In this document: one piece after another, positions 56,634-64,000 of the stretch
Position numbering within the stretch: position 1 is the first letter of the stretch
Layout of the letters: each line of letters begins with the position of its first letter
Assembly: GCF_017356265.1 (NCBI RefSeq)
Contig: NZ_JAFNAW010000011.1
Span: 27,075 to 91,074 of the forward strand
DNA: 64,000 nucleotides
Origin: Paracoccus fontiphilus
GTDB taxonomy: Bacteria; Pseudomonadota; Alphaproteobacteria; Rhodobacterales; Rhodobacteraceae
Reading direction: 5' to 3'
Program-made: the position numbers and the translations under genes
Notes under the pieces: model-generated
What the model saw: only the letters and a program-made list of their open reading frames with translations
Told to the model about the DNA's origin: nothing
Databases searched by the model: none

Positions 56634-57674
56634 CTAGCCATTCCTGTCGCGCCAGCGTGAATACGCGCTTTCCCACGCATCCGCAAATCGGTTCACCTGA
56701 TCGTCGCCCAAAGCCGGGCTTATCGAGATCCGAATTGCCGATTGCGCGGCCTTGTCGTCGAAACCCATGGCCTGCAAAACCCCGCTGGCCCGGACCTTGC
56801 CCGAGGAACAGGCCGACCCCGCCGAGATCGCAAAGCCCGCCAGATCCATCTGCATGACCTGGGTTTCACCCTTCCAGCCCGATGTAAGAAGACAGGTCGT
56901 GTTCGGCAAGCGTTTGACCGCTTTTCCTGCGACGATTGCGCCGGGCGCCGCGGCCAGCAGTCTATCCTCCAGCGCTTCACGCCGGGCGGCGACCTCGTCC
57001 CATAGGCCCGCCTCCAACTCCCTTTGGGCAGCGGACGCGGCGGCGGCAAACCCCAGGATGCCGAGCAGGTTCTCGGTCCCGCCCCGACGCCCTTGTTCCT
57101 GCCCGCCTCCGCGGATCATCGCCTCGACATCGGTGCCGCGCTTCACGATCAGCGCGCCGATGCCCTTGGGACCGCCCAGCTTGTGGGCGCTGACGAAACC
57201 CGCCGTGATGCCCAGCCAGTTGAAGGCGAAGGGCACCTTGCCGAAGGCCTGCGTCAGGTCGCTGGACCCCAGCCCCTGCGGCAAATCCTGGATCACGCCG
57301 GTCTCGTTGTTGGCCAGTTGCAGGCTGGCCCTTGCGGGATCGGGCACCGACACGATGCCGTTGCTGTCCACCGCCAGATCCTGCTCGCACCAGACCTTGA
57401 CCGCGCTGTGTTCCACGACGGCGCAATGGACGCCCCTGCCCGCCAGCACCATCGCCGCGGCCTCGGTCGTGCCCGAGGTGAAGATCACGTCCGCGCCTTC
57501 CGCCCCCAGCGCCGCCGCCACCTGTTCCCGCGCACGCTCCATCGCCATCTTGGCCGCGCGACCCTCGCTGTGGACCGATGACGGGTTGCCGACGATCTCC
57601 ATCCCGTCACGCATCGCGGCCTTGACCTCGTCGCGCAGGGGGGTGGTGGCGTTCCAGTCCAGATAGGTTCTCAT
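56634..57674 (-). CDS. Second cysteine desulfurase (NifS/IscS-like, group I)
   Basis: 346 residues from ATG 57674, overlapping the coaBC stop by four bases. PLP Lys165 (VSAHKLGGPKG) and catalytic Cys289 in the flexible loop SAGSACSSGKV mark a group I enzyme. At 346 residues it is somewhat shorter than IscS (about 400). It lies upstream of sufB while the group II SufS closes the run, so two types of desulfurase share one cluster. No iscR-type regulator is present. Confidence 0.9.
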   Translation of the reverse strand: MRTYLDWNATTPLRDEVKAAMRDGMEIVGNPSSVHSEGRAAKMAMERAREQVAAALGAEGADVIFTSGTTEAAAMVLAGRGVHCAVVEHSAVKVWCEQDLAVDSNGIVSVPDPARASLQLANNETGVIQDLPQGLGSSDLTQAFGKVPFAFNWLGITAGFVSAHKLGGPKGIGALIVKRGTDVEAMIRGGGQEQGRRGGTENLLGILGFAAAASAAQRELEAGLWDEVAARREALEDRLLAAAPGAIVAGKAVKRLPNTTCLLTSGWKGETQVMQMDLAGFAISAGSACSSGKVRASGVLQAMGFDDKAAQSAIRISISPALGDDQVNRFADAWESAYSRWRDRNG

Positions 57675-58906
57675 CCGATCACCCCGGCGATCTTCTGCGC
57701 CAGCCTGCGGGCCACGGCATCCTTGGCCATGCGCGGCCATTCCTCGGCGCCTTCCTCGGTGATGACCGTCACGGCGTTTTCGGTCCCGCCCATGATGCCG
57801 GTGCCCTCGCTGACATCGTTGGCGACGATCCAGTCGCAGCCCTTGCGCAGCCGCTTGTCGGTGGCATGGGCCACCACGTCGTTGGTTTCCGCCGCAAAGC
57901 CCACCACCAGCCGGGGGCGCCGCGTGTCCGTCTGGCTGATCCAGGCCAGGATGTCAGGGTTCTCGGTCATTTCCAGCAGGGGCGCCTTGCCCGAGCCGTC
58001 CTTCTTGATCTTGCGCGCGGACGAGTTCCTGATCCGCCAATCGGCCACCGCCGCCGCCATCACCGCCGCATCGGCGGGCAGCGCGGCTTCTACCGCGTCG
58101 CGCATCTGCCGGGCGGTCTGGACGCGGATCACCTCGACGCCTTCGGGCGGGGCCACGTCGGCCGGCCCGGTGACAAAGCTGACCCGCGCGCCCATGTCGC
58201 GCAGCGCGGCGGCGATGGCCGTCCCCTGCGCGCCCGAGGATCGGTTGGCGATATAACGCACCGGGTCGATGGGTTCATGCGTGGGGCCGGAGGTCACGAT
58301 GACATGCCGCCCCGACAGCACCCCCGACCGGACCTGAGCCTCGGGCAGCAGCTTCAGCGGTGCCTGAGGGGCCAGTTCATCCCGGATCGCGGCGACGATG
58401 GCTTCAGGTTCCGACATGCGCCCGGTGCCGTATTCGCCGCAGGCCATGTCGCCGTCCTCGGGGCCGACGAACAGGATGCCGTCGTCGCGCAGCACACGCA
58501 GGTTCCGCTGCGTCGCCGGGTGGTGCCACATCCGCACGTTCATCGCGGGCGCCACCAGCACGCGCTTGTCGGTCGCCAGCAGCAGCGTGGACGCCAGATC
58601 GTCCGCCAGCCCATGCGCCATCTTCGCCAACAGGTCGGCCGTGGCGGGGGCGACGACGACCAGGTCGGCATTGCGCGACAACTGGATATGGCCGATCTCG
58701 GCCTCGGACGCGATGTTCCACAGGCTGTCTTGCGCTGCCTCGCCCGCCAGAACCGACAGCGTCATCGGCGTGGTGAACTGCGCGCCCGCCTGCGTCAGGA
58801 CCGGGGTGACCGACGCGCCCTCGGCCCGGATCAGGCGGATCAGGTGCGGGACCTTCATGGCCGCGATGCCGCCGCCGACGATCAACAGGATGCGCTTGCC
58901 GTTCAT
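57671..58906 (-). CDS. coaBC: Bifunctional phosphopantothenoylcysteine decarboxylase/ligase CoaBC
   Basis: 411 residues from ATG 58906 (GGGGGC upstream; an earlier in-frame ATG is rejected). The N-terminal CoaC flavoprotein domain includes GGGIAAMKVPHLIR and VAPAMNVRMW, and the linker has MACGEYGTGRM. The CoaB ligase domain begins near residue 190 (HVIVTSGPTHEPIDPVRYIANRSSG). It makes 4'-phosphopantetheine for coenzyme A. Its last bases overlap the cysteine desulfurase gene, so the first committed genes of this run couple cysteine use in CoA and Fe-S synthesis. Confidence 0.96.
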   Translation of the reverse strand: MNGKRILLIVGGGIAAMKVPHLIRLIRAEGASVTPVLTQAGAQFTTPMTLSVLAGEAAQDSLWNIASEAEIGHIQLSRNADLVVVAPATADLLAKMAHGLADDLASTLLLATDKRVLVAPAMNVRMWHHPATQRNLRVLRDDGILFVGPEDGDMACGEYGTGRMSEPEAIVAAIRDELAPQAPLKLLPEAQVRSGVLSGRHVIVTSGPTHEPIDPVRYIANRSSGAQGTAIAAALRDMGARVSFVTGPADVAPPEGVEVIRVQTARQMRDAVEAALPADAAVMAAAVADWRIRNSSARKIKKDGSGKAPLLEMTENPDILAWISQTDTRRPRLVVGFAAETNDVVAHATDKRLRKGCDWIVANDVSEGTGIMGGTENAVTVITEEGAEEWPRMAKDAVARRLAQKIAGVIG

Positions 58907-58976
58907 CTTGCCCCCTTGGCGTTCCGCATCAGACACATAGCCACCCGGCCCCCGTGCCGCAAGCAATCGCCACCCG

Positions 58977-59010
58977 TTAACCTTTCCTTAAGCCCCGTCC
59001 CGTTAACCAT
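58977..59010 (+). promoter_or_regulatory. Perfect CtrA box upstream of comM
   Basis: TTAA-CCTTTCC-TTAA (58977-58991) is an exact TTAA-N7-TTAA full site, and TTAACCAT (59003-59010) is an exact half-site. They lie 43-57 and 24-31 bases before the comM ATG, in the 127-base region shared with the divergent coaBC. Confidence 0.8.
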
Positions 59011-59033
59011 CATGGGAACGAAAAGGGGAAGTC

Positions 59034-60548
59034 ATGGTCGCCATCGCCTATTCCGTCGCCTTCGAGGGGATCGAGGCGCGGCTGGTCGAGGTTCAGTGTT
59101 CCGTCGCGGCGGGCCTGCCGGGCTTTGCCATCGTGGGCCTGCCCGACAAGGCCGTCAGCGAGGCGCGTGAACGCGTCAAGGCCGCCTTCGGCGCGCTGTC
59201 CATCGCCATGCCGAACCGGCGGCTGACGGTGAACCTGTCGCCCGCCGACCTGCCCAAGGAAGGCTCGCATTTCGACCTGCCCATCGCGTTGGCGATCCTG
59301 GCCGCGCTGGAGATCGTCCCGGCCGAGGAACTGTCGCGCTGCGTCGCGCTTGGGGAACTGGCGCTTGACGGGCGGCTGGTGGCGGTCACGGGCGCCCTGC
59401 CCGCCGCCATGGCCGCGGCCGAGGATGACCGCGCGCTGATCTGCCCCCGCGCCTGCGGCCCGGAAGCAGCCTGGGTCGACGCCGTTCCGGTGCTTGCCCC
59501 TGCCACGCTGCGCGAGGTGATCGACCACCTGACCGACCGCGCCCCCATCGCCCGCGCCCAACCCGGCATGATCGACGGCGCCGTGGCGCGGGGCTGCCTG
59601 TCCGAGGTGAAGGGCCAGGAACGCGCCAAGCGCGCCCTGGAGATCGCGGCGGCTGGCCGACACCACCTTTTGATGGTCGGCCCGCCCGGCGCGGGCAAGT
59701 CGATGCTGGCGGCCCGCCTGCCCGGCCTGATGCCGCCGCTGGGCGCGGCCGAGGCGCTGGAAACCTCGATGATCCATTCGCTTGCGGGCACCCTGGACGA
59801 CGGCGGCATCTCGCGCCGTGCGCCGTTCCGCGAACCGCACCACACCGCGTCCATGGCCGCCATCGTCGGCGGCGGGCGCGGCGCCAAGCCGGGCGAGATC
59901 AGCCTTGCCCATAATGGTGTCCTGTTCATGGACGAATTTCCCGAATTTCCCCGGCAGGTGCTGGAAACCCTGCGCCAGCCCATCGAGACGGGCGAGGTCG
60001 TCGTGGCCCGCGCCAATGCCCATATCCGCTATCCCTGCCGCTTCCTGCTGGTCGCTGCCGCCAATCCCTGCCGTTGCGGCTATCTGGCCGACGCCGCCCG
60101 CGCCTGTTCCCGCGCGCCCGCCTGCGGCGGGGACTACATGGGCAAGATCTCGGGTCCGCTGATGGACCGCTTCGATTTGCGGCTGGAGGTTCCGGCGGTC
60201 AGCTTCATGGACCTGGAACTGCCCTCGGGCGGGGACACCTCGGCACAGGTTGCCGCACGGGTCGCGGCGGCGCGGGACGTGCAGGCCGCGCGGTTCAACG
60301 ACCATCCGCAGGTCCGCGTGAATGCCGAGGCCTCGGGCAGCCTGCTGGACCGGATCGCCGCGCCGGACGACGAAGGCCGGGCGCTGATCCTGAAGGCATC
60401 GGAACGCCTGGGCCTGACCGCGCGTGGCTATCACCGCATCCTGCGCACGGCGCGCACCATCGCGGACCTGGCGGGATCGGCGGCAGTGCGCGCGCCCCAC
60501 CTGGCCGAGGCGATCAGCTATCGCCTGCCCTTTGTGGCGGGCGGCTGA
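59034..60548 (+). CDS. comM: YifB-family Mg chelatase-like AAA+ ATPase ComM
   Basis: 504 residues. The Lon-like N-terminal domain (about 20-170) precedes the AAA+ core with Walker A GPPGAGKSM and Walker B LFMDEFPEFPRQVLETLRQP, and a C-terminal Mg-chelatase helical domain with RGYHRILRTARTIADL follows. ComM is a branch-migration helicase that extends heteroduplexes during natural transformation. In Rhodobacter capsulatus, com genes of this set are needed by recipients of gene transfer agent DNA and depend on CtrA. The perfect CtrA box here fits that control. Confidence 0.94.
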   Translation: MVAIAYSVAFEGIEARLVEVQCSVAAGLPGFAIVGLPDKAVSEARERVKAAFGALSIAMPNRRLTVNLSPADLPKEGSHFDLPIALAILAALEIVPAEELSRCVALGELALDGRLVAVTGALPAAMAAAEDDRALICPRACGPEAAWVDAVPVLAPATLREVIDHLTDRAPIARAQPGMIDGAVARGCLSEVKGQERAKRALEIAAAGRHHLLMVGPPGAGKSMLAARLPGLMPPLGAAEALETSMIHSLAGTLDDGGISRRAPFREPHHTASMAAIVGGGRGAKPGEISLAHNGVLFMDEFPEFPRQVLETLRQPIETGEVVVARANAHIRYPCRFLLVAAANPCRCGYLADAARACSRAPACGGDYMGKISGPLMDRFDLRLEVPAVSFMDLELPSGGDTSAQVAARVAAARDVQAARFNDHPQVRVNAEASGSLLDRIAAPDDEGRALILKASERLGLTARGYHRILRTARTIADLAGSAAVRAPHLAEAISYRLPFVAGG

Positions 60549-60608
60549 CGAATTGCGCATCCTGCAACCGGGCGCTATGGCAGGGCGATCCTGATCACGG
60601 ACTCGGCC

Positions 60609-62006
60609 ATGCCCCCCATCAGTGCCCGGATCGGCGGCATCCTGACCGCCCTCGCGCTTCTGGCGACCATCCCGCATGAATACGGCGGCGGCCAAGGCTT
60701 CGCGATCACGGCGGCGGCGCTGCTGACGCTGGCGCTGGCGCTGTTCTCGCTGACCGCGCGCCTGTCGCGGCTGGCCTTCGTGGCCCTGGGCCTTGTCCTG
60801 ATCGCCTGGGCCGCCGCAACGCGTGCGGGCTGGGCCGAAGCCACGCTGACCGCCCTGTCGCGCGGTGCCTTCATCATCGCGCTGTTCACCGCCCTGTCGG
60901 CGCTGCGCAGCGCGGCGATCGGCTCGCAGGCCATCCTGGACTGCGGGCGCTTCCTGGCCCGCCAGCCGCCGGGGCGGCGCTATCTGGCCCTGACGCTGGG
61001 AGGGCACCTGTTCGGCCTGATCCTGCTTTACGGCTCGATCTCGCTGCTGGGCTCGCTGGCCGCCGAAAGCACCGCGCGCGAGGCGAACGAGGAACTGCGC
61101 CGCCATCGCCTGCGCCGGATGCTGGTGGCGATCCAGCGGGGGTTTGCCTCGACGCTCTGCTGGTCGCCCATGGCGCTGTCCATGGCCGTGACCATGTCGG
61201 TCGTGCAGGGGGCGTCCTGGGCCGGGGCCGTCGGGCTGTGCCTTGTCAGTTCCGCCCTGATGATCGGGATCGGCTGGCTGCTGGATACGGTCTTCAAGCC
61301 CCATCTCAGCGCGCCGCCTCCACCGCGCGCGGCGGAAACCGACAGCTGGTGGCTGCGCCTGCGCCCGCTGCTGGTGCTGCTGGCCATCGTCGTCGGCAGC
61401 GTCTTCGCGCTGCACCTGGCGACCGGCGTCGCCGTGACGGGCGCGGTGATGACCGTGGTGCCGCTGGTCGCGGCGGGTTGGCTCCTGATCCTGCGACCCG
61501 CGCCGGGCGGACCGCTGGCCTCGCTTGCCATGCGGATCGGCCAGTTCGCCACGCGGGAACTGGCCGGCTATCGCGGAGAGATCATCCTGCTGTTCATGGC
61601 GGGCTTCATCGGCAGCCTCGGGTCCTGGCTTCTGGTGCCGATCATGCAGGCGCATGGGCCGGACCTGTCGGCATTCCCGCCGCTGCTGATCCTGGCGGCG
61701 CTTGTCTGGGTGATCCCGCTGTCCGGCCAGGTGGGCATGAACCCGATCCTGGCCGTGTCGCTGCTGGTGCCGCTGCTGCCCGCGCCCGAGGCGCTCGGCA
61801 TCCACCCCACGGCCATGGTGGTCGCCATCACAGGCGGCTGGGCCATCAGCGGCAACACCTCTCCCTTTACGGCCTCGGTACTGCTGGTCGGCAAGCTGGG
61901 CGGGGTCGAGGCGCGCCACGCGGGCGCGCGGTGGAACGGGCTTTACGCCTTGGCGACGGGTGCGGCGCTGACCCTGTGGGTGCTGATCGCCGCGGCCCTT
62001 CTATAA
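60609..62006 (+). CDS. Polytopic membrane protein of unknown function
   Basis: 465 residues with about eleven or twelve hydrophobic segments. The C-terminal motif AITGGWAISGNTSPFTASVLL and the broken-helix pattern around GQVGMNPILAVSLLVPLLP resemble ion-transporter-superfamily carriers (anion or citrate/arsenite type), but no family is certain. The ATG at 60609 follows comM by 60 bases, so the CtrA-linked promoter may also serve it. The last codons and stop lie inside a twelve-pair hairpin shared with the convergent pyc gene. Confidence 0.72.
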   Translation: MPPISARIGGILTALALLATIPHEYGGGQGFAITAAALLTLALALFSLTARLSRLAFVALGLVLIAWAAATRAGWAEATLTALSRGAFIIALFTALSALRSAAIGSQAILDCGRFLARQPPGRRYLALTLGGHLFGLILLYGSISLLGSLAAESTAREANEELRRHRLRRMLVAIQRGFASTLCWSPMALSMAVTMSVVQGASWAGAVGLCLVSSALMIGIGWLLDTVFKPHLSAPPPPRAAETDSWWLRLRPLLVLLAIVVGSVFALHLATGVAVTGAVMTVVPLVAAGWLLILRPAPGGPLASLAMRIGQFATRELAGYRGEIILLFMAGFIGSLGSWLLVPIMQAHGPDLSAFPPLLILAALVWVIPLSGQVGMNPILAVSLLVPLLPAPEALGIHPTAMVVAITGGWAISGNTSPFTASVLLVGKLGGVEARHAGARWNGLYALATGAALTLWVLIAAALL

Positions 62007-62016
62007 GGGCCGCGGC
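61989..62016. terminator. Bidirectional hairpin between the membrane protein gene and pyc
   Basis: GCCGCGGCCCTT-CTAT-AAGGGCCGCGGC is a perfect twelve-pair stem whose loop and 3' arm contain the TAA stop of the plus-strand gene. It lies eight bases after the pyc stop on the other strand. T-tracts are poor on both sides. Confidence 0.6.
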
Positions 62017-62024
62017 GCTCCGTT

Positions 62025-64000
62025 TCACTCGACCTCGACCAGCAGGTCTTTCGCGTCGATCTGTTCGCCCGGGCGGACGTGGATGGCCTTGACGGTGCCG
62101 TCGCGGTCGGCATGGAGGCCGGTTTCCATCTTCATCGCCTCGATGGTCAGCAGCAGGTCGCCCTGGTGGACCTTCGCGCCCGCCGTTGCCGCGACCGAGG
62201 CCACCACGCCCGGCATCGGCGCGCCGACATGGCCGGCATTGGCCGGATCGGCCTTGGGGCGGGCAGCCTTGGTGCCGGTGGCCTTGCGGTTCGGCACGCG
62301 GACCTGGCGGGGCTGGCCGTTCAGCTCGAAGAAGACCTTGACCTCGCCCTTCTCGTCCGTGTCGCCCAGCGTCAGCAGGCGCACCTCCAGGGTCTTGCCG
62401 GGGTCGATCTCGACGCTGATCTCGTCGCCCGGCTCCATGCCGTAGAAGAAGTTCTTGGTGGGCAGGGTGCGGACCGGGCCATAGATCTGATGCCGCGCCA
62501 TGTAGTCGGAAAAGACCTTGGGATACATCAGCCAGCCGTTCAGGTCCTCGTTGTCGATCGGAACGCCCAGGTCGGCGGACAGCTTGGTCCGCGCGGCCTC
62601 GATGTCCACCGGCTCCAGATGCGCGCCGGGCCGGTCGGTGATGGGCGCCTCGCCCTTCAGGACCTTGCGCTGCAGGTCGGCGGGCCAGCCGCCGGGGGGC
62701 TGGCCCAGGTTGCCCTTCATCATGTCCACGACGCTGTCGGGGAAGCTGACCTCGGTGGCCGGATCCATCACCTGCGTGGGCGTCAGCCCCTGGGCCACCA
62801 TCATCAGCGCCATGTCGCCCACCACCTTCGAGGACGGCGTGACCTTCACGATGTCGCCGAACATGCGGTTCACGTCGGCATAGGCCTGCGCCACCTCGTG
62901 CCAGCGGTCCTCCAGCCCCATGGAGCGCGCCTGCGCTTTGAGGTTGGTGAACTGCCCGCCCGGCATCTCGTGGAGGTAGACCTCGGAGGCGGGCGACTGC
63001 AGGCCGCTTTCAAACGCGGCGTAGTTCTCGCGCACGCGCTCCCAGTAGTTGCTGATCTGGCGGATCGCCGCAATGTCGAGGCCGGTGTCGCGCTCGGTGC
63101 CCTCCAGCGCCTCGACGATGGAGCCGAGGCAGGGCTGCGAGGTGCCGCCCGAGAAGGCGTCCATGGCCGCATCGACCGCGTCCACCCCCGCCTCGGCCGC
63201 AGCCAGGATCGTCGCCCCGGCAAGGCCGCTGGTGTCGTGGGTGTGGAAGTGGACGGGCAGGCCCACCTCCTCCTTCAGCGCCTTGATCAGGATGCGCGCG
63301 GCGGCGGGCTTCAGAAGGCCCGCCATGTCCTTCAGGCCCAGCACATGCGCGCCCGCGGCCTTCAGGTCCTGCGCGGTCCTGACGTAATAGGCCAGGTCGT
63401 ACTTGGACCGATCAGGGTCCAGCATGTCGCCGGTATAGCAGACCGTGCCTTCGCAGATCTTGCCGGTCTCGATCACCGCGTCCATGGCGACGCGCATGTT
63501 CTCGACCCAGTTGAGGCTGTCGAAGACGCGGAACACATCGACGCCGCTTTCTGCCGCCTGCTTCACGAAGGACACGACCACGTTGTCGGGATAGTTGGTG
63601 TAGCCCACGCCGTTGGAGGCGCGCAGCAGCATCTGCGTCATCAGGTTCGGCATCCGCTCGCGGATGTCGCGCAGCCGCTGCCAGGGACATTCCTGCAGGA
63701 AGCGGTAGGCCACGTCGAAGGTCGCGCCCCCCCAGCATTCGACCGAGAACAGGCCGGGCAGGTTCGCCGCATAGCTTGGGGCCACGCGGATCATGTCGAT
63801 GGACCGCATCCGCGTCGCCAGCAGCGACTGGTGGCCGTCGCGCATGGTGGTGTCGGTCATCAGAAGGCGCGACTGCGCGGCCATCCAGTCGGCCACCGCC
63901 TGCGCGCCCTTTTCCTCCAGCATCTGCCGGGTGCCGGGCGCGGGTGGGGCCTTCGGCGCGGGCGGCACCGGCGGGCGGGCCTGCGCGGGCGGCCGGGGGC
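62025..64000 (-). CDS. pyc: Pyruvate carboxylase, C-terminal part (5' end outside window)
   Basis: About 658 residues are visible. The frame stays open to base 64000, entering a Pro/Ala/Arg-rich linker, so the biotin carboxylase domain lies beyond the edge. Seen here are the carboxyltransferase barrel (LMTDTTMRDGHQSLLATRMR, CWGGATFDVAYRF, HTHDTSGL), the allosteric/PYC_OADA region and the C-terminal biotinyl domain with the biotinylated Lys in AMKMETG. The enzyme replenishes oxaloacetate from pyruvate. It is convergent with the orphan membrane-protein gene. Confidence 0.96.
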   Translation of the reverse strand, partial: PRPPAQARPPVPPAPKAPPAPGTRQMLEEKGAQAVADWMAAQSRLLMTDTTMRDGHQSLLATRMRSIDMIRVAPSYAANLPGLFSVECWGGATFDVAYRFLQECPWQRLRDIRERMPNLMTQMLLRASNGVGYTNYPDNVVVSFVKQAAESGVDVFRVFDSLNWVENMRVAMDAVIETGKICEGTVCYTGDMLDPDRSKYDLAYYVRTAQDLKAAGAHVLGLKDMAGLLKPAAARILIKALKEEVGLPVHFHTHDTSGLAGATILAAAEAGVDAVDAAMDAFSGGTSQPCLGSIVEALEGTERDTGLDIAAIRQISNYWERVRENYAAFESGLQSPASEVYLHEMPGGQFTNLKAQARSMGLEDRWHEVAQAYADVNRMFGDIVKVTPSSKVVGDMALMMVAQGLTPTQVMDPATEVSFPDSVVDMMKGNLGQPPGGWPADLQRKVLKGEAPITDRPGAHLEPVDIEAARTKLSADLGVPIDNEDLNGWLMYPKVFSDYMARHQIYGPVRTLPTKNFFYGMEPGDEISVEIDPGKTLEVRLLTLGDTDEKGEVKVFFELNGQPRQVRVPNRKATGTKAARPKADPANAGHVGAPMPGVVASVAATAGAKVHQGDLLLTIEAMKMETGLHADRDGTVKAIHVRPGEQIDAKDLLVEVE

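Overview
The window is high-GC bacterial chromosome from an alphaproteobacterium. The best fit is the Rhodobacterales, Paracoccus-like. The reasons are a CtrA orthologue next to the CtrA inhibitor SciP (DUF1153), CtrA boxes (TTAA-N7-TTAA) and clustered GANTC sites in promoters, an alphaproteobacterial LexA box (GTTC-N7-GTTC), a GlpSTPQUV-type glycerol ABC transporter, and a suf cluster with two cysteine desulfurases. Almost everything is densely packed core genome. No rRNA, tRNA, CRISPR array or intact insertion sequence was recognised.

Layout. 1-4.6 kb: 3' part of a penicillin-acylase family gene whose expected nucleophile position is Ala, a zinc alcohol dehydrogenase, ribD and nrdR. 4.7-10.8 kb: yjbQ, rmuC, rpoD and dnaG, with an rpoD leader carrying five copies of TGATTCG. 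10.9-17.2 kb: a TetR regulator, lipoprotein, lldD-like flavoenzyme, rplY, trmFO, gluQ, hisI, a NifU-like scaffold, and a 31-residue membrane protein behind a perfect LexA box. 17.2-24.4 kb: recG, ligA, ctrA, sciP, mnmA, sufE. 24.4-32.9 kb: lipoprotein, TM2 protein, pheS, an alanine/glycine symporter, a cytochrome P450, rplT, rpmI, a small membrane protein, pyk and an N-formylglutamate amidohydrolase-like gene.

32.9-36.6 kb is the one clearly decaying locus: a long WbsX/GH99-like plus GT4 plus GT2 surface-glycan gene broken by a nonsense codon, a one-base frameshift and a 3' truncation. 37.0-44.1 kb is the glycerol locus: glpR divergent from glpS-T-P-Q-U-V, the latter translationally coupled. 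44.3-49.2 kb: a hybrid histidine kinase convergent with uvrB. 49.3-58.9 kb: a long minus-strand run coaBC, nifS-like, sufB, sufC, sufD, two membrane proteins, sufS, then a DadA-like oxidase. 59.0-64.0 kb: comM behind a perfect CtrA box, an unrecognised 465-residue membrane protein, and the C-terminal part of pyruvate carboxylase running off the right edge.

The main regulatory themes are cell cycle (ctrA/sciP/comM, GANTC sites at rpoD and ctrA), SOS (the 31-residue membrane protein) and carbon metabolism (palindromic operators at pyk, lldD and glp). The most promising undescribed element is the LexA-boxed 31-residue membrane protein beside recG. By size, topology and control it resembles the Caulobacter SOS division inhibitor SidA, although no sequence relationship is claimed.
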